From positions 310,001 to 374,000 of the forward strand of contig JARGXX010000099.1 in the NCBI GenBank assembly GCA_030374765.1: a stretch of DNA of 64,000 nucleotides, given 5' to 3'. Every line of letters starts with the position of its first letter. Positions within the stretch are counted from its first letter, which is position 1. Source of the DNA: Agarophyton chilense (lineage: Eukaryota > Rhodophyta > Florideophyceae > Gracilariales > Gracilariaceae). Both the position numbers and the translations under genes were made by a program. The notes beneath the pieces are model-generated. The model searched no databases, was not told the DNA's origin, and saw nothing but the letters and a program-made list of their open reading frames with translations. Positions 10,588-20,474 of this stretch are shown here, one piece after another.

Positions 10588-12356
10588 CCGTTGCGAACGG
10601 AATCGTGCAAGTCACGCCGAATTCCCCTTTCAGGGTGTTGGTTGCCAATCTGGGAAAGGCTCCCCAGACGCTGGCAAGGAACCAAGTCATTGGGTCTGTG
10701 ACGCCGCACCCGCTCGCGATGCTCCCTACAAAGATGACGGCTGCCAAAGTACTCGGAATAACTCCCTCTACCGAGGATGGTCTCCCGGTATCCGGTGCAA
10801 GAACCTCCGGGGAGGCACAGCAGTTGGCGCTCGATAGAACCATCAAGACGGATGCATTTCCGACCTCGTCGGTTCCCACACCTGACACCAGGGCACAGCC
10901 TACGAGTTACGATAAGATAGATCCGATCAAGGCCCTCGAGGACCTGGACCTGAGTCATGTACCGGTCTCACACCGGGACCGCTTACGCGGAATGCTACGC
11001 GAGTTTACCACAATGTGGGACGGCTCACTGGGTGAGATCAATACAACTGAACATCGGATAGACTTGCTACCGGACGCACGTCCGGTTGCACAACCCCCTT
11101 ACAGGGCGGGACCGAAAGCTCGGGAGGAGGAAGAATTTCAGGTGGACAAGATGCTCCGTGCTGGAGTCATCGAGCCCGCCCAATCTCCTTGGGCTTCACC
11201 GGTGGTGCTGGCTCTCAAGGCTGACGGCACGTGGCGGTTTTGCGTTGACTACCGCCGCCTCAATGCCGTCACCGTGAGGGACACCTACCCGATTCCGCGC
11301 ATGGACGAGTGTATAGACTCGCTCGGAGATGCTACCGTGTTTACGGCTCTGGATGCTAACTGGGGCTACTGGCAAGTCCCAGTCCGGGAAGAGGACCGAG
11401 ACAAAACCGCGTTTGTTTGCCACTCGGGTTCCCACCGCTTCAAGCGGATGCCGTTTGGTTTAACCAATGCACCGGCCACCTTTCAAAGGGCAATAGACAT
11501 ACTGATGTCGCGTTTCAAGTGGCGCACGTGCCTTGTCTACTTGGACGACATCATTGTCTTTTCCAGAAACCTGGACGATCACCTGACCCACGTGCGGGAC
11601 GTGATGACCGTACTGCGAGACGCAGGAATAACCCTCAAGTTGAGGAAGTGCGAGTTCTTCACCGACACGGTGAAGTATCTCGGGCACGTCATCCGTCCAG
11701 GACGGTTAATGATCGAACAAGTTCGTATCAAGTCCCTCTGCGAGGCGAAGGAGCCCCGTACTCAAACGGAGCTCCGATCCTTTTTAGGTCTGGTCAACGT
11801 CTATCGACGGTTTATACCGAGTTTCTCGGATATCGCCGCTCCGCTAAACGCGCTACTGCGGAAGGGCCAGCCACCGAAGCTGGGGCCATTCACCACCGAT
11901 CAGTCGGAATCTTTTCGCTCCTTGATTAAGGCAGTTACGACAGCTCCCATCCTATCCTTGCCCAAACCTGGGCTTCCCTACTCCATCGAAACCGACGCCA
12001 GCGACCACCAGGTGGTTGGCGCACTGTTCCAAACCACCCCCGAGGGGGAACGCAAACCAATTGGCTATTGGTCCCGCACGCTGAACGTCCACGAGCGCAA
12101 CTACTCGGTCTCCGAGAAGGAGTGCCTCGCAGTGGTCTGGGCGCTATCCACTCTGCGCCCATACCTCATGGGCGTTCATTTCACCGTGTACACGGACCAT
12201 GCCTCGTTGAGGTGGCTGCTGAACATTGCAGATCCTTCTGGCCGCTTAATGCGGTGGCGCCTCCGCTTAGCGGAATTCGACTTCGAGGTCGTCTACAAAA
12301 AAGGGTGTCCAGAACACCCAAGCAGACGCCCTCTCTCGATTACCTACGACAGGTGA
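10584..12356 (+). CDS. Reverse transcriptase-RNase H of element A
   Basis: This 590-aa open stretch carries the gypsy RT fingers (WASPVVLALKADG, FCVDYRRLNAVT), palm (VFTALDANWGYWQV), the catalytic YLDDIIVF at 11538-11561 and a thumb/connection region (LRSFLGLVNVYRRFIP). RNase H follows, with ETDASDHQVVGALFQT, the EKECLAVVWAL helix and YTDHASLRWLL. RNase H loses frame near 12305, where B reads a normal CNTQADALSRL end. The RT domain itself has no visible inactivating change. Confidence 0.93.
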   Translation: MTVANGIVQVTPNSPFRVLVANLGKAPQTLARNQVIGSVTPHPLAMLPTKMTAAKVLGITPSTEDGLPVSGARTSGEAQQLALDRTIKTDAFPTSSVPTPDTRAQPTSYDKIDPIKALEDLDLSHVPVSHRDRLRGMLREFTTMWDGSLGEINTTEHRIDLLPDARPVAQPPYRAGPKAREEEEFQVDKMLRAGVIEPAQSPWASPVVLALKADGTWRFCVDYRRLNAVTVRDTYPIPRMDECIDSLGDATVFTALDANWGYWQVPVREEDRDKTAFVCHSGSHRFKRMPFGLTNAPATFQRAIDILMSRFKWRTCLVYLDDIIVFSRNLDDHLTHVRDVMTVLRDAGITLKLRKCEFFTDTVKYLGHVIRPGRLMIEQVRIKSLCEAKEPRTQTELRSFLGLVNVYRRFIPSFSDIAAPLNALLRKGQPPKLGPFTTDQSESFRSLIKAVTTAPILSLPKPGLPYSIETDASDHQVVGALFQTTPEGERKPIGYWSRTLNVHERNYSVSEKECLAVVWALSTLRPYLMGVHFTVYTDHASLRWLLNIADPSGRLMRWRLRLAEFDFEVVYKKGCPEHPSRRPLSITYDR

Positions 12357-12534
12357 AGCACTTGCCGACCCGGAGGTCGACGAGATCCCGTGCTTTACCT
12401 TGGAAGGGGAAACATCGACCGAGTCGGATTGGCCCGAAACCGGGGAAGACACCATGGAAATGGATGAGCTACTCGCAGCGCGCGGGAATGAAACACCCGT
12501 ACCCGGGACCTTTGTACCCATCTCCACCGAGTAG

Positions 12535-14162
12535 ATGATCCGAGAACAGTTCGGCGACCCGTTCTGCACGCGCATACGGGCCGGCCTAAACGGTGGAGAG
12601 AACCTCCCGTTCGAGGTAAACGACATCGGTTACCTCGTCCGGACGGTGGACCACCGATCCCAGATAGTGGTCCCGCACACCCTGCAAACCAGGGTGCTCC
12701 ACCTCTCACACTACCCGACCCTCGGGGGATACTCCGGTGGGAGAAAACTTTATCTAACCCTGCGAAGGGACTTTTATTGGCCCGCTATGGCGGTTGATTG
12801 CTACGCTACGGTGCAGTTCTGCACCCAATGCGCAAAGAACCGGGTGAAACTCCGGAAGCACTCCAAACGGATGAAGCTTTTCCCCGCAAGGGCGCCCCTC
12901 GAGTTTGTCGCAATCGACATTCTCGGGCCTCTACTCAAGACGCGCAAGGGAAACAAGTTCCTCTTGGTTATCACTGACCGCTTTTCGAAGCTGGTGCGCA
13001 CCGTACCTTTACGGAAGATCACCGCTTTCACGGTTGCGAACGCCTTCGTTACGCACTGGGCGTTCGTTTATGGCCCTCCGATAGAGTTTCTATCCGATAA
13101 CGGTAAGCAGTTCGCCTCTAAGTTCTTTCAGGACGTCTGCCGCATCCTCGACGTCAAGAACCTGTTTACTACCACCTACCACCCGCAAACAAACGGGCAG
13201 GTGGAACGCTTCAACCGCAACCGCACCCTACTCGCGTCGCTACGCTCCTACGTATCCGATCACCCAATGACGTGGGACATTTATTCTGATGCTATCACCT
13301 ACGCCTATAAAACGCAGGTTCACCGGACAACCGGTCTGACTCCCTTCGAGCTTGTGCTCTCCAGGACACCTCGCCAGAGGCGGTCGAACCCCAACACAGG
13401 GTCACCTCTTTCCCATCCGTGGGTCAATACGGCCTCAAGTGGAAGAACTGGCTTACCAAGCTCGTACCGGCCGCCCGGAAGTCCATGGAACGTGCCCAGG
13501 CCGCCTACAAGCGGGATTTTGATAACCGCTTACGCGGACCACTACCAGCACCGCCCAAGCCGGGAACCAACGTGTTCGTTCGCCGGGAGTACTACAACCC
13601 CCGGACCGACAAGCGTCACAAGCTCTCGCCTGTCGCCGAAGGTCCGTTCCGTGTCGTGTCCTCCCTCCCCGGCACAGTTGTGGTGGACAAGAACGGCGAC
13701 CACGAACGTCTTTCACAAGACCGCATCGTAGCCGCCCCACCGCCGCAGGCGGAAAACGCATCAGCCCCCGTCGAAACGGCCTCGGATACCACGGGTACAA
13801 CGGTGGCACCACGACCCGCCGTGGTACCGCACCCCTCACGGGGTCTCTCCGATATACCGACTTTATCGGAACCACCGGCAATGCCGGAAACACCTGGCCC
13901 TCACGGCCAGCTACCCTTATGGGCGCCGCGCAGCGGTATTTATACCCGCCATGCGGTTAGCCCACCATCACCCGTCGCTCCGTCTAAGGAGGGGGAGGGG
14001 ACCCGCTCAATCGCGGAAGCATCGCCGTCGCAACGGAAGTTTAACCGGACACCCCGGGCAAGGCCCCCGAGCGGGCATCCAGCATCGTCGCCGGACGCCA
14101 CTCCGCTCCCGCGGGACGCGGCGGTCAATCCGACCGCCACGCAACCCCGCAAGGGGAACTAA
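12535..14162 (+). pseudogene. Integrase of element A with GPY/F module
   Basis: It begins MIREQFGD. The N-terminal zinc site has CX2C (FCTQC) but a Tyr in place of the second His (HYPTLGGY; B has HYSKLSGH). The catalytic core is complete: D in AIDILGP, D in LSDNGKQF and E in NGQVERFN. A frame change near 13400-13440 leads to the C-terminal part with the GPY/F-like KLSPVAEGPFRVV at about 13620-13660. A long Pro/Thr-rich low-complexity tail follows to 14162. The integrase inserts cDNA into the genome. This copy is broken by the frame change. Confidence 0.88.
13986..14000 (+). promoter_or_regulatory. Internal polypurine tract, possible central PPT (element A)
   Basis: AAGGAGGGGGAGGGG matches the 3' polypurine tract core (TAAGGAGGGG) and lies at the same place, just after integrase, as the internal tract of element B (34421-34433). 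In retroviruses such an internal copy can prime a second plus strand. Here this is inference from sequence and position. Confidence 0.45.
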
Positions 14163-14216
14163 GGCGCTCGAAGACCCGAAGCCGGGAAGCGAGACCCTAC
14201 GGACGCTCCGCATCGC

Positions 14217-15089
14217 GTGGAAGCAACTAAGGGCTCCCCGCACATTCGCGGTCGCACACCGAGCGTTTCGGTCGATACCGGTACTCCGGCGGGCGCTGCG
14301 CAAGCAGGTCTAGCGAGCCACTCCGTTGAGAACGGTACGAACCCCATGGGGGAAAAGGGGCGCAACGACAAGTCGAAAACCGCCTCCCTTGCCGAACAAT
14401 CGGAACCAACCGTCCGCAACGGCCCAACCACCCGTCCTCAAGGTCACGTGACCCGGGCGGGAGATCCGACCAATGGGCACCCGGCATCCCGGTCATTGGC
14501 TGACAGCCACCCCGCGGAGGCGGATCGCCGGGACGGTGAACCACTCACCGCCTGCGGCGCACCGCACGGCGGAAACTGCCCACCAATGGGAACGCCGCAT
14601 GCCGCAAATCAAGCGGAGGCCTCCGGCGAACCGTCACCAAGACGGAAGGATCCCCGCAAACTCGCGGTAAGAGCGGACTTCAGGGAAGCCCCTACCGCCC
14701 AGCGGAAACACAACCCGGCCGCGCCGGCAACTTCCGCGAAGCGGTACGGCAGCCCCGGAAACCCGGCAACAACCGCAGAGCGGAATGACAAACCGGGTGA
14801 CCCGGAACAGGCGACGACGAGCCCAGCACCACGCGGCGCTGAGGCTCGGGTCACCACCACCCGGCAAGGCCGGCAAGTTTACGTGCAGGAGTACGTCCTC
14901 GACCGAATCGTCGGACATAACTACGATGGGCATGGGGTGCTCCAGTACCGGACCCGCTGGTACGGATACGGGCCGGAGAGGGACACTCCGGAGCCCATCG
15001 AGCACCTCCCGCGCTCTGCGGTAATGCGATACCACCGCCTTGCGGGGACCGCACTCCCAGCCACGCTTGTAAACGCCCAAGAGGGATAA
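14217..15089 (+). CDS. C-terminal pol segment with chromodomain (element A)
   Basis: After about 200 residues of Pro/Arg-rich linker, the end of this frame reads EYVLDRIVGHN...LQYRTRWYGYG...DTPEPIEHL, the pattern of a chromodomain (aromatic cage Tyr/Trp, final helix) as found at the end of chromovirus integrases, where it directs insertion to marked chromatin. It is one frame away from the preceding integrase frame, so it is joined only if a shift is corrected. Stop at 15087-15089, about 330 bp before the end of the antisense ORF. Confidence 0.8.
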   Translation: MEATKGSPHIRGRTPSVSVDTGTPAGAAQAGLASHSVENGTNPMGEKGRNDKSKTASLAEQSEPTVRNGPTTRPQGHVTRAGDPTNGHPASRSLADSHPAEADRRDGEPLTACGAPHGGNCPPMGTPHAANQAEASGEPSPRRKDPRKLAVRADFREAPTAQRKHNPAAPATSAKRYGSPGNPATTAERNDKPGDPEQATTSPAPRGAEARVTTTRQGRQVYVQEYVLDRIVGHNYDGHGVLQYRTRWYGYGPERDTPEPIEHLPRSAVMRYHRLAGTALPATLVNAQEG

Positions 15090-15421
15090 ACCGTGAACAC
15101 GGAATGGAATGGCTGATGGCGCCACGCGCCATCTCCGTCCATGCCCCAACGCGGGGAAGGAAGCAACCGCTCACGCTATCCCAACCTCGTTGGTGGTCGT
15201 GCCAGTTACCTGGTCCGCGCGCGAAGCGCCCACCGTTAAACACGGGACTCCCAGCTAGGCTGGTTCCCTGCAACGCCGGAACCCCGGTTGAAGGCCGGTA
15301 CCCCGGAAAGAAAGAAGTGGACTTGGGAAAGGGCATCGGAAAGGCGACCCTCTTCTTTTATTTCTCACTACTGGCAAGGGCGCCCTAGGGGCGCCGCCCT
15401 ACATTCTACCGGAAGCTCCGG
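15090..15421. other. Non-coding spacer between convergent pol and antisense ORF (element A)
   Basis: About 330 bp between the sense stop at 15089 and the antisense stop at 15422, with no convincing ORF of its own. Convergent 3' ends would make this the natural place for both poly(A) signals, but no clear AATAAA was seen. Confidence 0.4.
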
Positions 15422-17407
15422 TCATTCCTCCGCACGAGGTGGACCTCCGCCCAGGCGGTTGGCTAAGGCATCCCGCATGGCGGCCACATCACCCGAGATC
15501 TCGGAAGGGCGAAGCCCCACCTCCCGAAGGAAGCGCGCGATGACCTCGCCCCGCTCCGCGCCAGCGACGGTTGCGGGCGGGCCCGCCACCGATGGAGTCG
15601 GATAGGAATCCGTTCGCACGGCATCAGCAGCCCCGGATGGAGCTGCACCACCGTATTCAACGGACACCTCACCGGCCTCGCCGGACCCGTCATCCTCCAT
15701 CGGAGCGTGACCCGGATCCTCCGGTTCGTTGTCGACCATCGGGTCACCATCCGCATAGTCGCGGTTATAGTCGCTCGAGTCGACATACCCTCGCGGGTGG
15801 TCGGCCGGGACTTCGCGCGGCGCATGCCGGTTGGCTTCCGCTTCCTCGCGGCTGATCTCGTGGTACTCCCAGGGGTCGAAGTAGATGAAATCCCCCGCTA
15901 GCGCGGTATTCCTCCCGAATCCGGGGCCAGACCCGCGACGCGGTTGAATGCGTTGGGAGTTCTCCAGCCGGACCTCATCCCACTGGACCCCCTCCACAAA
16001 GTTGAGGAGGTCCAGCATCTCTTCTTCGTTCGCCTCGCCCCCGAGGGGGATGCGCATGTCCAAACGGCGGATCGCAGCACGCACACGCGGTGGCACGTAC
16101 CACAATCGGTATTGGTCGTACGCCTCAGCGAGGATAAAAGCCGCAGTGCGGACGGCCCATTCGCTTACCACGACGGACCACCACCCCGACTGGGGATCGT
16201 TCAAGAACGACGACCCTACATAGGTGAAGACTAGGGGCAGCTCAATGAAGCAACCCCAGCACGCCTCCAAGGAGGACCACCAGTCTGGGAGACTGACGTA
16301 CCGACCACGTCGGTGAGCAGGCGCGATGCGCTCATTCTCCGTGTTCTGGTACGGTACGAAATACCCGGTCCGGGCCCGCCAACGCCGCTCATCGCGGATG
16401 AAGTTCTGAAGGAAGTTCGAGCGCGACTGCCGCGGTTGGTAGCGGAACTCTGCCCGAAGAATCGGTCGTGCCCAGCAAAGGGCTTCTTGCCGAGCGATCG
16501 GTATGCCCCTCCAAGCAAGGGTTTCCAATCCGTTAAGACGGTCACAGTACGACATTTCCCCGCGAGTGCGGTAAAGGTGGACGTCGAATTCGACCTCTGG
16601 CGGTATCGGGAACTGGAAAGGCGCCCGATGGTGCCTGATATAAGCGATCCGCACAAGCGCGGCCTGAGCCTCCGCAGAGGATTCACCGTGTCGGCGGAGT
16701 ATGTGGTGGACCGGGATGACGATACAATTACGCCAATCCCAGGACATGGTCACCACGCTGGGCAGGTCGCCCGGGAGCATCTCAGAATTATCGGTGTAGG
16801 ATTGGATCAAATCCTCGTCGCGGACAGCCAATGGGTGAAACCAAGGCGCATACCGCAACATCGCGGAGCCATGCCGAGTTCTCGGATTTTCACCCACAAG
16901 GGCGTCGTAGGTCGGCCACTGCGGTGGGTCCGCCTGTCCGCGAAAGCGGGCGCCAATACGGCGGTCTTCGTAGGCGAGGTTGACGGCCGGAGTTCGGTTG
17001 GTAACATCCCCCAGGTGGGGCGCGGACCGGAAGCCGGTGGAACCGCCAAGGGCGGGAGTCGCGGATGTGTTATGATGGTCGGGGTTGGACATGGTGCGTG
17101 TTGGTGTGCTGTGGTTGGAATCGGATGCGGAGGGCGTGCGTGGGATCCTTGGTGAAGGTGTGTTGGTTTCCGGAGACCCGGTGTCTGACGCGCTCCTATC
17201 ATGACGAGCTACCATGCCGACTTCCTCTTCGAGGTGTTCGCCCTGTCTTAAGGAGGGGATATGAAGAGCAACGTCCTCCAGGGAGGTTTTTGGGGACTTA
17301 AGTTTTTTCCGGAGCCTCCGGCGTGCAACCTCGTTATGAGTAGGAGTAATCCGTTTCCACGGCGATGGCCGGAACGCCGGTGATGCACCGGCGGGACCGG
17401 GTGCCAT
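15422..17407 (-). CDS. Long antisense ORF of element A (661 aa), function unknown
   Basis: A complete minus-strand frame lies between the chromodomain and 3' LTR, where other gypsy elements may carry env. Codons 1-48 are inside the LTR and the next few are the polypurine tract. The homologous frame in B aligns from an internal Met (A residue 65, 17213-17215), so the ancestral start may be there. Residues 1-150 are Pro/Ser/Thr-rich. The 150-470 block is globular and Trp/Tyr/Arg-rich (SYDELVG-like, WFHP, W-D-W-R, IPVHHILRR, FQFPIP, EWAVRTAAFILAEAYDQYRLWY). An acidic Glu/Asp/Gly stretch follows, then a conserved C-terminal helix (FLREVGL...AAMRDALANRLGGG). There is no membrane segment or signal peptide and I recognise no family. 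Conservation in B and C argues against chance. Confidence 0.75.
   Translation of the reverse strand: MAPGPAGASPAFRPSPWKRITPTHNEVARRRLRKKLKSPKTSLEDVALHIPSLRQGEHLEEEVGMVARHDRSASDTGSPETNTPSPRIPRTPSASDSNHSTPTRTMSNPDHHNTSATPALGGSTGFRSAPHLGDVTNRTPAVNLAYEDRRIGARFRGQADPPQWPTYDALVGENPRTRHGSAMLRYAPWFHPLAVRDEDLIQSYTDNSEMLPGDLPSVVTMSWDWRNCIVIPVHHILRRHGESSAEAQAALVRIAYIRHHRAPFQFPIPPEVEFDVHLYRTRGEMSYCDRLNGLETLAWRGIPIARQEALCWARPILRAEFRYQPRQSRSNFLQNFIRDERRWRARTGYFVPYQNTENERIAPAHRRGRYVSLPDWWSSLEACWGCFIELPLVFTYVGSSFLNDPQSGWWSVVVSEWAVRTAAFILAEAYDQYRLWYVPPRVRAAIRRLDMRIPLGGEANEEEMLDLLNFVEGVQWDEVRLENSQRIQPRRGSGPGFGRNTALAGDFIYFDPWEYHEISREEAEANRHAPREVPADHPRGYVDSSDYNRDYADGDPMVDNEPEDPGHAPMEDDGSGEAGEVSVEYGGAAPSGAADAVRTDSYPTPSVAGPPATVAGAERGEVIARFLREVGLRPSEISGDVAAMRDALANRLGGGPPRAEE
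17249..17261 (+). promoter_or_regulatory. 3' polypurine tract of element A
   Basis: TAAGGAGGGGATA directly abuts the 3' LTR. It primes plus-strand DNA synthesis in LTR elements, and on the other strand it codes for part of the antisense ORF. Confidence 0.85.
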
Positions 17408-18125
17408 ATGCGTGGCCGCAGCGCCCGCGCGACACGTGGCCGCCAGATTGGCCGCTTTGTTAGACGGACATTTAGCTATTTAGGATAGACTTTATTTATT
17501 CTATTCTACGGTGACTACAGTACTTAGGCCGCCGGCCTCGCGGCCGCCGGTCCAGTAAAGTCTCCCCAACAAGGGTGATCTTGGTCTCCCAGATCTTGGC
17601 TCTGGGTCGAACCGCCTGCGCGGATATACAAGTCCTTACGGAGGGATTTCCCGTGGTGCACGGCTTCCCAACCCCCTTGGACGTTCAAGCAGCCTTCGTG
17701 TGTTGGGTATCTATTCCTACTTTCTTGGTTCCGCCCGTGTATACGGTTTGCTACACCCGGCAGTGCCGGCTATTCCCGAGTCCCCTCTTGCGACTCGTGG
17801 TCAACCTCGCCCTCTTGCCTCCATTCCTATTTTCCTTCCCTTTTCTTCCCCTTCATTGGGCAATTACCGCTCTTGCGGCTCGCACTGACACCTGTCGTGC
17901 TGGCCACTCTCGTGGGTTTTGCCTCCTCAGAGGATACGCAAGCACCGCTTCGGCGGATATTCTCGGCTTCTTTCAGCCTCCCTGCGCCCGTCGCGACGGT
18001 TCGGCTCCGGCTTACACCCTGCATTGCGCGCCGATCCCTGGGAGGGCTCTACCACGCCGGTTACCTCGTGAGAGGAAGATCCGGACGTCTTCGTAGGTTT
18101 TCCCCCTTTGGGGCATTGTCCTACA
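17262..18125 (+). repeat. 3' LTR of element A
   Basis: 864 bp, same ends as the 5' copy, followed by the target duplication CATCT (18126-18130). The differences from the 5' LTR lie almost all in the last ~410 bp. It contains the ATG of the antisense ORF at 17405-17407. Confidence 0.95.
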
Positions 18126-18130
18126 CATCT

Positions 18131-18686
18131 AGTTGTTGTCAGCCACGTGTAGTGTTGACATATATTTTATGGTTGAGTAATTGTTAGTGTTAATAATTGT
18201 AATTATGTGTATTTTAGTACAGTAGTTGAGTGGCCACCTGGCACTGTAGCCAGTGGTGGCCAGATCTCTGACACTATGTCAGAGACCGTGCCTTGCTGGC
18301 ACCTCCCAGGTGATCTGGAGAGGTCATTCCACTGCATATAGGTAACTGCACCTCCCCCATCCTAATCTGATAAAAACAGGCATCACTTGGGTCACGTCTA
18401 TACCTTTTGGTTCATTGTTTCTGAACTACCACTCAGGCTTTCCCGCGCGTCAACGCCTACCATCGTTCACTTACACGGTATAGGCTAGTCGCCCCGCCGT
18501 TTGCCCCTGCGAGTTTTCACGGTGCCCTGTTACCATCGAGGTTTAATACGTCTACCTTCTAACTTTGAGCGTCAACAGGCTCCCTACGGTTGAGCGTCAC
18601 TACGCTCCCGAGACAAGACAGTAGCATACCCCAGAGGTTATTGTACGACAGGTACACATTCAAACAAGAACCATACACGTGCGGCT
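18131..18686 (+). other. Possible LTR/leader of the copia element, non-coding
   Basis: No coding frame. The sequence has LTR-like traits (TGTTG start at 18133, AT-rich stretch near 18160-18220, a hairpin around TCTGACACTATGTCAGAG at 18267-18286, a GATAAAAAC box near 18370). No second copy or primer binding site was found, so LTR identity is unproven. Confidence 0.35.
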
Positions 18687-20474
18687 GTGGCTCGAACTCG
18701 TACTATGGCAGCCCGCACAACTGGAACATTTTTGATGCTTGACTCCGGTTCAACGGCACATTTGACCCCATCTTCTGAGAGCCTCTCAAGAAGCCACCAG
18801 TGCCATGTCCCCATTGCTCTCGGGGATAACTCGGAGATCATTGCAACCGAGCAGGGCACCAAATCCGTGATTTGGTCTCATCAAGGTAAACGCACCACTG
18901 TAACTCTTAGCAACACGCTCGTGTCTTCTGATATAGCCATGAATCTCTTATCCATTCCAGCTCTAACATCCAAACAAATGGCTGTCTTATTCTTGCCCTC
19001 AGTGGCCCATATAATGGATTTAAATGACAACTTTCGAGTGATTGGAACCGCTGAACTTCATTCAGATGAACTGTACTATATTCTGCAAAACAGTAACGAT
19101 AGGGGGACTCACTCGAATACAGAACTCTCTGCTACCGAAACCGCTATGATGGCTCATCTCCCAGTTTTCGTACACGATCCGGATTTCAATGACTTTGGCC
19201 AGGACCCTACATCTGATAGTGATGACAACTCGCTACTTGTCCAGACTTCTGATGAAACTCGGAGCATTGAAAATGTTTCTTCTGTATCTTACCTTGACAC
19301 AGACACTTCCAATGATGAGCACATGTCCTCGTCGGTCACTCTCTGGCATAATCGTCTTGGACATCTCTCTACCATTCCTGTCATCAAGAAACTATTGGCA
19401 GACAAAGTCCTGCCCGATTCCTCTTCATCGACAATTGAATGCTTCCCATGCGCACAAGGAAAGTTTCGGTGCAATTTCAGAGGATCTCTAAATTCTGCTA
19501 CCCAGCCTGGTCATCTAAACATTGACATTACTTGTGTAGGAACCACTTCGGAATACGGTCACGAATACTATATCGTCATTGTTGATGAATATACCCGATT
19601 CCTTTTCGCAGCGGCACTGAAGTGGAAAGGAGAGGTATCTGATGCTATCTTGGCATACGCCAACTGGTTTGAAAGGCAAACCAATAATCAAGTTCTTTCC
19701 ATACACTCGGATGGGGGATCCGAGTTCTTTAAAGCACAAAAAGCGGTCAAAAGAAATGGCTTCATCATCTCTAAAACCTCACCTTACACCCCTTCTTCCA
19801 ATGGACTTTCCAAACGGAACATCTCTTTCCCTATGGGTCCCATCCGTTCTTGCCTAAAGCAGGGACATTTACCTTTGTCATACTGGTCTGACGCGCTTCA
19901 GCATGTCGTGTCAGCCAAGAACATTTTGTATCACAGAACTACAGGCCTTTCGCCATTCACACACCTGTTCGGAGATCCTCCCCTACATGTGAAACATCTT
20001 CGACCATTTGGCTGTCGTTCTCTCTTTGAAAATAGTGATCCTAGCATCCGTAAGATGGAACCAAGACTTATCGAAGGCCTTAATCTCGGTCATACTCAAG
20101 GCGGGATGTACCATATTCTAACAGAACAGGGGTTCATCACCACCAAACATGTCCGATTTCTTGAGAACGACTTTCCGGGGCTCCACCTTATTCAAGACCG
20201 TTCCGTTTCTTCGCCGCTTACTAATCTTCCACAGTCGTCTTCTAGTCCAAACTCGTCTTCGGATTAGGACACTGAAATCGAAATTGATGTTTCGCCTACC
20301 TCTCCTCCAAACATGGTGTCACGCGAAGCTTCCACTACTCGTCCGCAGCCTGCTTCACCTCCTTCCAGAATTGGTTCCCTGACGCACTACCCCGACAAAC
20401 CTTCCACAAGTGATCATGGCACCGGTCTTTATGCCTCTGATAACGAACACCCTCTCATCACCTCTGCCCAGGCC
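18687..20474 (+). pseudogene. Copia protease-integrase polyprotein part
   Basis: This starts within a copia frame containing the protease active site MLDSGSTAHLT at about 18735. A GAG-pre-integrase zinc segment follows (LWHNRLGHLS...CFPCAQGKF, near 19340-19470). The integrase core has D in HLNIDITCVG, D in IHSDGGSEF and the region TPSSNGLSKRN, where copia normally has an E (NGxxER); here it is Lys. An in-frame TAG at 20265-20267 precedes an open acidic/Ser linker that reaches the insertion of gypsy B. The polyprotein would cut itself and integrate the element; the stop, the altered Glu and the insertion make it inactive. Confidence 0.88.

Larger units (their letters stand above)
6745..18125 (+). 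mobile_element. Ty3/gypsy chromovirus A, full length
   Basis: The element is bounded by two 864-bp LTRs (TG...CA) and flanked by perfect duplications CATCT at 6740-6744 and 18126-18130. Order inside: primer binding site 7612-7623, gag 7732-9805, protease 9841-10587, RT-RNase H 10584-12356, integrase 12535-14162, chromodomain 14884-15089, antisense ORF 15422-17407 (minus), polypurine tract 17249-17261. The LTRs differ at roughly a dozen sites by eye, so it is fairly young, but gag and pol are broken and it is not autonomous. Confidence 0.95.

Noticed and set aside
16313-17155. A 280-codon plus ORF opposite the A antisense ORF
   Set aside because: It is not kept in B or C and has no motif, while the minus frame is conserved. 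Taken as a shadow.
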